Part shown: positions 7,018 through 10,996 of the stretch, in pieces
Layout: every line of letters starts with the position of its first letter
Numbering within the stretch: the first letter of the stretch is position 1
NCBI GenBank assembly: GCA_031284225.1
Contig: JAITAH010000261.1
Coordinates: forward strand, 1-10,996
DNA length: 10,996 nucleotides
Direction: 5' to 3'
Origin: Dysgonamonadaceae bacterium
GTDB taxonomy: Bacteria; Bacteroidota; Bacteroidia; Bacteroidales; Azobacteroidaceae
Program-made: the position numbers and the translations under genes
The notes under the pieces: generated by a model
Database searches by the model: none
What the model saw: the letters and a program-made list of their open reading frames with translations, nothing else
Told to the model about the DNA's origin: nothing

Positions 7018-8670
7018 CAAGATCTGTTCTTCCAGCGAGTCTTTAAAAAAGGATTTATTTTTCATCCGCGACCGATAGGTGTAAATGGTAGCAATGGAAC
7101 AGCGCAGAAACAGCGCGATTTTGGCATTATCGTTAATTCCCAACCGGATAAGCGCATAAATCCGTAATTCGGTATTCAGCAATTCGCCCCCTTTGACCGT
7201 TTGTTTCTCTTCTTCCGGAAAAAGGGCGTTAAAATCTTCGATAAAGGTCGGATAAAGCCGCAGAAAAGTTTCGTCGAAATGGTCGTAAAACTCGCGCAAT
7301 TCGTTGTCGATGTATTTGGTCGATTTGAGCATGGCATAGAGTTCTTCCACTTTGCCGGCGTTGGCAATCCGGTTCAGACTGCGGCGATAGTTATCTAACT
7401 TTTCAATATAATTGGAACACAGGTCGATGAATTTGCCCAAATAGGCCTCTTTCACCCGGTTGGTTTCCGACATTTGCCGGTTTACGTGCAGCAGTTCACT
7501 GTTCAAATCGTGCAGTTGGGTATTGGTCGTTTGTAAATCGGCATTCAACTTCTGCAATTTCAGATTGGTATGGTACAGTTCTTTCCGGATGCGGGCAATC
7601 CGGCGCATTTGCCGGTAAACATAAATAACCGCCAGTAGCAGGAATATCAGTAAAATACTTGCCAACAACACATAGAGTTTCAATTCCTGTTTCTGCTTCA
7701 TGGCTTTCGCCTGATAGGCGCTGTCGATAATCGGAAAAATCTTGGTAATTTCATACGTCCTGAAACGGGCGTTGCAAAACGCAGCATCGTTAATCGACGA
7801 CTGGATGTAGCGGTAAGCGCGGTCGATATCGCCCTCCTGATACAAAATCAACGCCAATGCGTGCGTGGATGTATTTTCTTTGATGGCATTTTTAATATCG
7901 CAGATCGCCGAAACGGCATAAAATTTCTTTTGCATCTCCGGATGGCCTTCTTTCTGGTAAATCGTAGCGAGGATATTGGCAAAGATCGCCCGTTCGTGGG
8001 TTTCCTCTGCCGACTGTGCCAGCAGGTCGAGCAGGATTTTTTCAGCTTCCGAGAGCCGGTTTTCATCGGTTAATTTCTCGGCAGTCAATATCTGCCGCTG
8101 TTTGGATCCCGAAGGAGCGATTTGCAGCAACGAATCTCGGTAGAGATTGCTTAACTCATAATACTCGTTATGCCTGTCGGCCTGCGCATTGGCATAATAC
8201 CGGTACAACTGTTTATAGGCTTCGTAATAGTTCCGCAACAATTCTTCCGACAAGTAATCGAACCGGCTCCGATCGAGGCTTTCCAGATTCTGGATAGATT
8301 CAAAAAATTTACCGGATTGCCAGTAGAGATACGACAAGTCTAATTGCGTTTCATAGACGCAGGTTTCGTTCTGCAACCGCCGGGCAATCGTCAAATTATT
8401 TTTCAAGTACAGGAGCGCCGAATCCGTTTGATAAGCCTTATATTCCGCATAAATCTGCCGGTTAATAGCATAGCGTTGATGAAGCGTTAAATCCGGAATA
8501 TTCAACATCTTCTTCTTTTCTTCGATTTGTTTTTCTTTTTCCAGCCTATAAGCTTCTTTATGATTCAATACATATTCCAAGATCTGAAAAATGGAATCAT
8601 TTTCAGACCGCGCGAGCGCCTGATGGGTAATGACTAAGGCTAATACAAGACATGTAGCGAATTTGTTCAT
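7006..8670 (-). CDS. susR: SusR-like membrane-bound transcriptional activator of starch utilisation
   Basis: Predicted one-component regulator: a periplasmic sensor, one membrane span and a cytoplasmic DNA-binding end. I start it at the ATG at 8668-8670 (554 residues, MNKFATCLVLALVITHQALA, a signal-peptide-like start). The open frame runs back to 8763, but that extension covers a good -7 promoter element and adds a Pro-rich, non-signal-like stretch. Residues about 25-320 are helical with TPR-like spacing (YLYWQSGKFFESIQNLE, NILATIYQKEGHPEMQKKF, LYQEGDIDRAYRYI). A transmembrane helix lies at about 331-353, a coiled coil at about 355-410, and the C-terminal 498-540 (LNTELRIYALIRLGINDNAKIAL through SIATIYTYRSRMKNK) looks like a LuxR-type helix-turn-helix. 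This matches the SusR / DUF6377 family. In Bacteroides thetaiotaomicron SusR activates sus genes in response to maltose or longer oligosaccharides; the same role here is inferred from the co-oriented susC neighbour, 164 bp away. Confidence 0.88.
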   Translation of the reverse strand: MNKFATCLVLALVITHQALARSENDSIFQILEYVLNHKEAYRLEKEKQIEEKKKMLNIPDLTLHQRYAINRQIYAEYKAYQTDSALLYLKNNLTIARRLQNETCVYETQLDLSYLYWQSGKFFESIQNLESLDRSRFDYLSEELLRNYYEAYKQLYRYYANAQADRHNEYYELSNLYRDSLLQIAPSGSKQRQILTAEKLTDENRLSEAEKILLDLLAQSAEETHERAIFANILATIYQKEGHPEMQKKFYAVSAICDIKNAIKENTSTHALALILYQEGDIDRAYRYIQSSINDAAFCNARFRTYEITKIFPIIDSAYQAKAMKQKQELKLYVLLASILLIFLLLAVIYVYRQMRRIARIRKELYHTNLKLQKLNADLQTTNTQLHDLNSELLHVNRQMSETNRVKEAYLGKFIDLCSNYIEKLDNYRRSLNRIANAGKVEELYAMLKSTKYIDNELREFYDHFDETFLRLYPTFIEDFNALFPEEEKQTVKGGELLNTELRIYALIRLGINDNAKIALFLRCSIATIYTYRSRMKNKSFFKDSLEEQILKIG

Positions 8671-8695
8671 CTTGCCAACGAAACTGTTATGACTA

Positions 8696-8726
8696 CAAAT
8701 GTACGTGAAATAATTGATATTACATA
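8696..8726 (-). promoter_or_regulatory. Promoter of the susR-like gene
   Basis: On the minus strand TACATTTG (8703-8696) is a perfect TAnnTTTG -7 element. A 19-bp spacer separates it from TATG (8726-8723), which matches three of four bases of the -33 TTTG. The -7 element ends 25 bp before the chosen ATG. It lies inside the longer open frame, which supports the downstream start. Confidence 0.6.
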
Positions 8727-8757
8727 CAGGCGGGGGAAAATAACGGTCCGGCATATA

Positions 8758-9098
8758 TGTCAATAGAAATTTGGTATTACCTCTTGCCCCTTACAGGGCA
8801 TTCCTATCAATAAAACGGCATACCTTAGCCACAACAAAACCTCGTTAGAGGTTGCATATTATCATTGTTGTTTAACAAACTAACCAATGAGGCCTTTAAC
8901 CGGATTAAAGACGGAACACGAAATCTATGTGCATGTATGGATTTACTATTATTCTTTTGTTGTGAAACGCCTACGGCGTAGCGGGTTTGTATGTCTGTTT
9001 GTCATTTTCTATTGACAAGGATACTCTACGAGTATTTTAAACAAAATGAAGCAAAAAGCAATTCGGAAAAAGGCGCTCGGCGATCGATACGGCGTATC
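8758..9098. repeat. Array of short stem-loops with repeated TTTCTATTGACA linkers
   Basis: This non-coding stretch has a perfect 12-bp inverted repeat, TGTCAATAGAAA (8758-8769) and TTTCTATTGACA (9006-9017). A third, degenerate linker copy is on the minus strand at 8815-8802. Small hairpins lie between and beside them: TGCCC/GGGCA 8785-8800; AACCTC/GAGGTT 8838-8853, with an outer ACAACAA/TTGTTGT pairing 8831-8871; CTTTAA/TTAAAG 8894-8910; CGCC/GGCG 8968-8978; ATACTC/GAGTAT 9021-9035; GATAC/GTATC 9086-9098. TACGGCGTA occurs twice (8972-8980, 9088-9096). On either strand a linker is followed within a few bases by a hairpin, which suggests decayed units of a dispersed repeat family, or a 260-bp MITE-like element bounded by the 12-bp repeats. 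No credible ORF and no obvious target-site duplication. Confidence 0.55.
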
Positions 9099-9175
9099 CC
9101 GTCATTGCGAGCCGGCAGGCGAAGCAATCCTGATATTTATTGTTTTCCGGTCTGTTTCGCTTCGCTCGATGACGG
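9099..9175. repeat. GTCATTGCGAG-type palindromic dispersed repeat
   Basis: CCGTCAT (9099-9105) pairs with ATGACGG (9169-9175), then CGAG 9108-9111 with CTCG 9165-9168, then CGAAGC 9120-9125 with GCTTCG 9159-9164, with small bulges and a 33-nt loop. The core GTCATTGCGAG...GCGAAGCAATCC is familiar from interspersed palindromic repeats in many bacterial genomes, where it often gives false ORFs reading RHCEPAGEAI, as it does here. It lies beyond the rplQ terminator. The 40 bases from 9176 to 9215 show nothing further. Confidence 0.65.
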
Positions 9176-9215
9176 AACGCGACACTAACAATGCACGATC
9201 CGGATGGTATTGCAC

Positions 9216-9252
9216 TAAAAAAGCGTTCACGAACCTATATTCGCAAACGCTT
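9216..9252 (-). terminator. Intrinsic terminator of the rpsD-rpoA-rplQ operon
   Basis: On the minus strand a 13-bp stem (arm 9252-9240 with arm 9233-9221, 11 Watson-Crick and two G-U pairs), with a 6-nt loop TATAGG, is followed directly by a T-run (TTTTTTA including the last stem bases). It starts 28 bp after the rplQ stop. This is a textbook rho-independent terminator and separates the ribosomal operon from the starch locus. Confidence 0.9.
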
Positions 9253-9280
9253 CTTCTTCTTATTTTATAACATGAAATCG

Positions 9281-9934
9281 CTATTCTGCTTTTGGCGCTT
9301 CTTCTGCCGTCGGGGTTTCTGCTGCTGCCTGAGCTTCTTCGACTGCCGGTTCCTCTGCGGCCGGGGTTTCCGTTTCGGCCGTTGCTACAGCCGTCGGTTC
9401 TTCTTCAACAGTCGCCGGTTCAACCGGTTTTTCTTTTTCCTTTGCTGCCGACTTTGCCGGAACAGGAGCAGCATCCAATTTCGTTGTTTCTACCGCAGGC
9501 GCGTCCGCTTTTCCGGAGCCTCTCCGTGAACGGCGCGTTTTCGAAGCCGCTTTTTTCGGCGCTTTCAGCATCAATTCGTTGTAGTCCACCAATTCGATAA
9601 AACACATATCGGCATTATCACCCAACCGGTTGCCGGTTTTAATAATACGGGTATAACCTCCCGCACGATCACCGATTTTTTGCGAAATTTCTTTGAACAA
9701 TTCCGTTACGGCGTATTTGTCATGCAATTCCTGAAATACAACACGCCGCGAATGGGTGGTATCTTCTTTCGATTTGGTAATCAACGGTTCTACATATTTG
9801 CGAAGCTCTTTCGCCTTAGCCAATGTCGTAAATATTCGTTTGTGCAGGATGAGCGAAACAGCCATATTGGATAGCAAGGCTGCCCGGTGGGAATAAGTAC
9901 GCCCTAAATGATTGATTTTATTATTGTGTCTCAT
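9281..9934 (-). CDS. rplQ: 50S ribosomal protein L17 with long acidic C-terminal extension
   Basis: Structural protein of the large ribosomal subunit. Residues 1-120 are a normal L17 core: [55 protein letters not shown], then [19 protein letters not shown] and FIELVDYNE. Total length is 217 residues against about 127 in E. coli. The extra part begins near 124 with a basic stretch ([19 protein letters not shown]) and continues from about 143 as low-complexity Ala/Pro/Glu/Thr sequence with a strong net negative charge. The frame is intact to a TAG stop and no frameshift is visible. Bacteroidota L17 proteins often carry some C-terminal extension, but this one is long. It starts 7 bp after rpoA. 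Confidence 0.97.
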   Translation of the reverse strand: MRHNNKINHLGRTYSHRAALLSNMAVSLILHKRIFTTLAKAKELRKYVEPLITKSKEDTTHSRRVVFQELHDKYAVTELFKEISQKIGDRAGGYTRIIKTGNRLGDNADMCFIELVDYNELMLKAPKKAASKTRRSRRGSGKADAPAVETTKLDAAPVPAKSAAKEKEKPVEPATVEEEPTAVATAETETPAAEEPAVEEAQAAAETPTAEEAPKAE

Positions 9935-9941
9935 TGTTTTA

Positions 9942-10934
9942 TTAATCTTTATCTAATTTATACTTAGCGATATCCATACCGAAATTCAGATCTAAACGTT
10001 CGAGCAGTTCGTCCAATTCGGTCAATGATTTTTTGCCGAAATTACGGAATTTCAGTAAATCATTTTTCTGATACCGTACAAGTTCTCCCAAGGTTTCCAC
10101 ATCGGCCGCTTTCAGACAGTTGAGCGCCCGAACCGACAAATCCATATCCGTCAGGCGCGATTTCAGCAACTGACGCATGTGCAGGATTTCTTCGTCAAAC
10201 TCGTCATTCGATTCGGGGCCGGTTTGTTCCAGATGAATTTTTTCGTCGGAAAACAACGCAAAGTGATGAATCAGGATACGAGCGGCTTCTTTCAGCGCTT
10301 CTTTCGGATGAATGGAGCCATCGGTGGTAATTTCGATGGTCAATTTTTCGTAGTCCGTTTTTTGTTCCACACGGAAAGACTCGACGGTATATTTGACATT
10401 CACAATCGGCGAAAAACTCGAATCGATTGCTATCTGATTGATTTCGTCGTTTTCCGTCCGGTTTTCTTCGGCCGGCACATAACCGCGTCCTTTACCGATG
10501 GTTAATTCCATTTTCAAGTGCGCGCTCTTATCCAGATGAGCGATAACAAACTTCGGATCCAACACATCGAAACCGGCCAACTGTTTGTCGATATCTTCGG
10601 CCGTAAATTCTTCCACTCCCGAAATATTAACAGTAACTTTTTCGGTTTCAATATCTTTTACCGTTTGCTTGAATCGAATTGTTTTCAGATTGAGGATAAT
10701 GTTGGTTACATCTTCCAAAACGCCCGGCACCGCTGCAAACTCATTATTGACGCCATCTATCTTAATCGAAGTAATGGCATAACCCTCTAAGGGAGAGAGA
10801 AGGATACGACGAAAGGCATGCCCGATCGTAATTCCATAACCGGGTTCCAAGGGACGAAATTCAAATTTACCGAACCGGTTGTCCGCCTCCAACATCAAAA
10901 CTCTATCGGGTTTTTGAAATGCTAATATTGCCAT
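9942..10934 (-). CDS. rpoA: DNA-directed RNA polymerase subunit alpha
   Basis: The alpha subunit dimerises to seed assembly of RNA polymerase and contacts activators and UP elements. It is 330 residues, the usual size. The N-terminal domain (about 1-235) has the assembly motifs [20 protein letters not shown] and [14 protein letters not shown], plus [12 protein letters not shown] near 147-158. An acidic linker (about 239-250, [11 protein letters not shown]) joins the C-terminal domain (about 255-320). There [12 protein letters not shown] and FGKKSLTEL keep R269, N272 and K302, which align with E. coli DNA-binding residues R265, N268 and K298. It starts 9 bp after the rpsD stop and ends 7 bp before rplQ. 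Nothing unusual is seen. Confidence 0.99.
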   Translation of the reverse strand: MAILAFQKPDRVLMLEADNRFGKFEFRPLEPGYGITIGHAFRRILLSPLEGYAITSIKIDGVNNEFAAVPGVLEDVTNIILNLKTIRFKQTVKDIETEKVTVNISGVEEFTAEDIDKQLAGFDVLDPKFVIAHLDKSAHLKMELTIGKGRGYVPAEENRTENDEINQIAIDSSFSPIVNVKYTVESFRVEQKTDYEKLTIEITTDGSIHPKEALKEAARILIHHFALFSDEKIHLEQTGPESNDEFDEEILHMRQLLKSRLTDMDLSVRALNCLKAADVETLGELVRYQKNDLLKFRNFGKKSLTELDELLERLDLNFGMDIAKYKLDKD

Positions 10935-10943
10935 AATAACCGG

Positions 10944-10996
10944 TTATTTAGAATATAATTCGACGATTAACTGTTCTTTGATATTTTCAGGAATAT
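10944..10996 (-). CDS. rpsD: 30S ribosomal protein S4, C-terminal fragment cut by window
   Basis: The last 16 codons and stop of a minus-strand frame entering from the window edge read IPENIKEQLIVELYSK, then TAA at 10944-10946. This matches the S4 C-terminus as found in Bacteroidota (ending ELYSK). Position directly upstream of rpoA is the conserved place for rpsD. The rest, including the S4 RNA-binding domain, lies outside the window. Confidence 0.93.
   Translation of the reverse strand, partial: IPENIKEQLIVELYSK

Noticed and set aside
8671..8763. Longer reading of the susR-like gene starting at 8763 (31 extra residues).
   Set aside because: The extension contains a good -33/-7 promoter and does not look like a signal peptide, whereas the ATG at 8668-8670 opens a proper one.
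8758..9098. CRISPR array or riboswitch as explanation of the hairpin region.
   Set aside because: Hairpins differ in sequence and spacing, no regular direct repeats with uniform spacers, no cas genes, and the structures lie upstream of the susR promoter, so not in its leader.
9046..9270. Plus-strand open frame between rplQ and the susR-like gene.
   Set aside because: Its only recognisable stretch, RHCEPAGEAI, is the usual translation of the GTCATTGCGAG repeat, and the frame crosses the rplQ terminator.
9191..9600. Plus-strand frames rich in Phe/Arg/Cys or Leu/Pro opposite rplQ.
   Set aside because: Biased composition results from the antisense of the Ala/Glu/Pro-rich L17 tail.

Overview
The window looks like a Bacteroidales-type (phylum Bacteroidota) chromosome. 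The evidence is a SusC/SusD outer-membrane pair, lipoproteins with acidic residues after the lipobox cysteine, TAnnTTTG-type -7 promoter elements, A-rich leaders without strong Shine-Dalgarno sequences, and the rpsD-rpoA-rplQ order. All seven recognisable genes lie on the minus strand, so transcription runs from high to low coordinates. Genus cannot be assigned from sequence reading alone.

Region 1 (9216-10996) is the end of the ribosomal alpha operon: the last codons of rpsD (S4), complete rpoA, and rplQ (L17) with an unusually long charged, Ala/Pro/Glu-rich C-terminal tail. A strong intrinsic terminator follows rplQ.

Region 2 (8671-9215) has no gene. It holds a degenerate array of small stem-loops with repeated linker sequences, a palindromic GTCATTGCGAG-type dispersed repeat, and the promoter of the next gene.

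Region 3 (1-8670) is a compact starch/maltodextrin utilisation locus: a SusR-like membrane-anchored regulator, then SusC (TonB-dependent transporter), SusD (surface glycan-binding lipoprotein), a SusE/F-type starch-binding lipoprotein, and the N-terminal 336 residues of a lipoprotein alpha-amylase-family enzyme (GH13) cut by the window edge. By analogy with the characterised Sus system, the amylase and the SusD and SusE-like proteins would bind and cut alpha-glucan at the cell surface, SusC would import the oligosaccharides, and the SusR-like protein would sense maltooligosaccharide in the periplasm and activate the susC promoter. Compared with the classical susRABCDEFG layout, there is no susA or susB between the regulator and susC, and one SusE/F protein stands where two are usual.

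I found no new enzyme system. The least explained parts are non-coding: two strong hairpins between susD/susE and susE/amylase, repeat structure upstream of susC, and the stem-loop array before susR.
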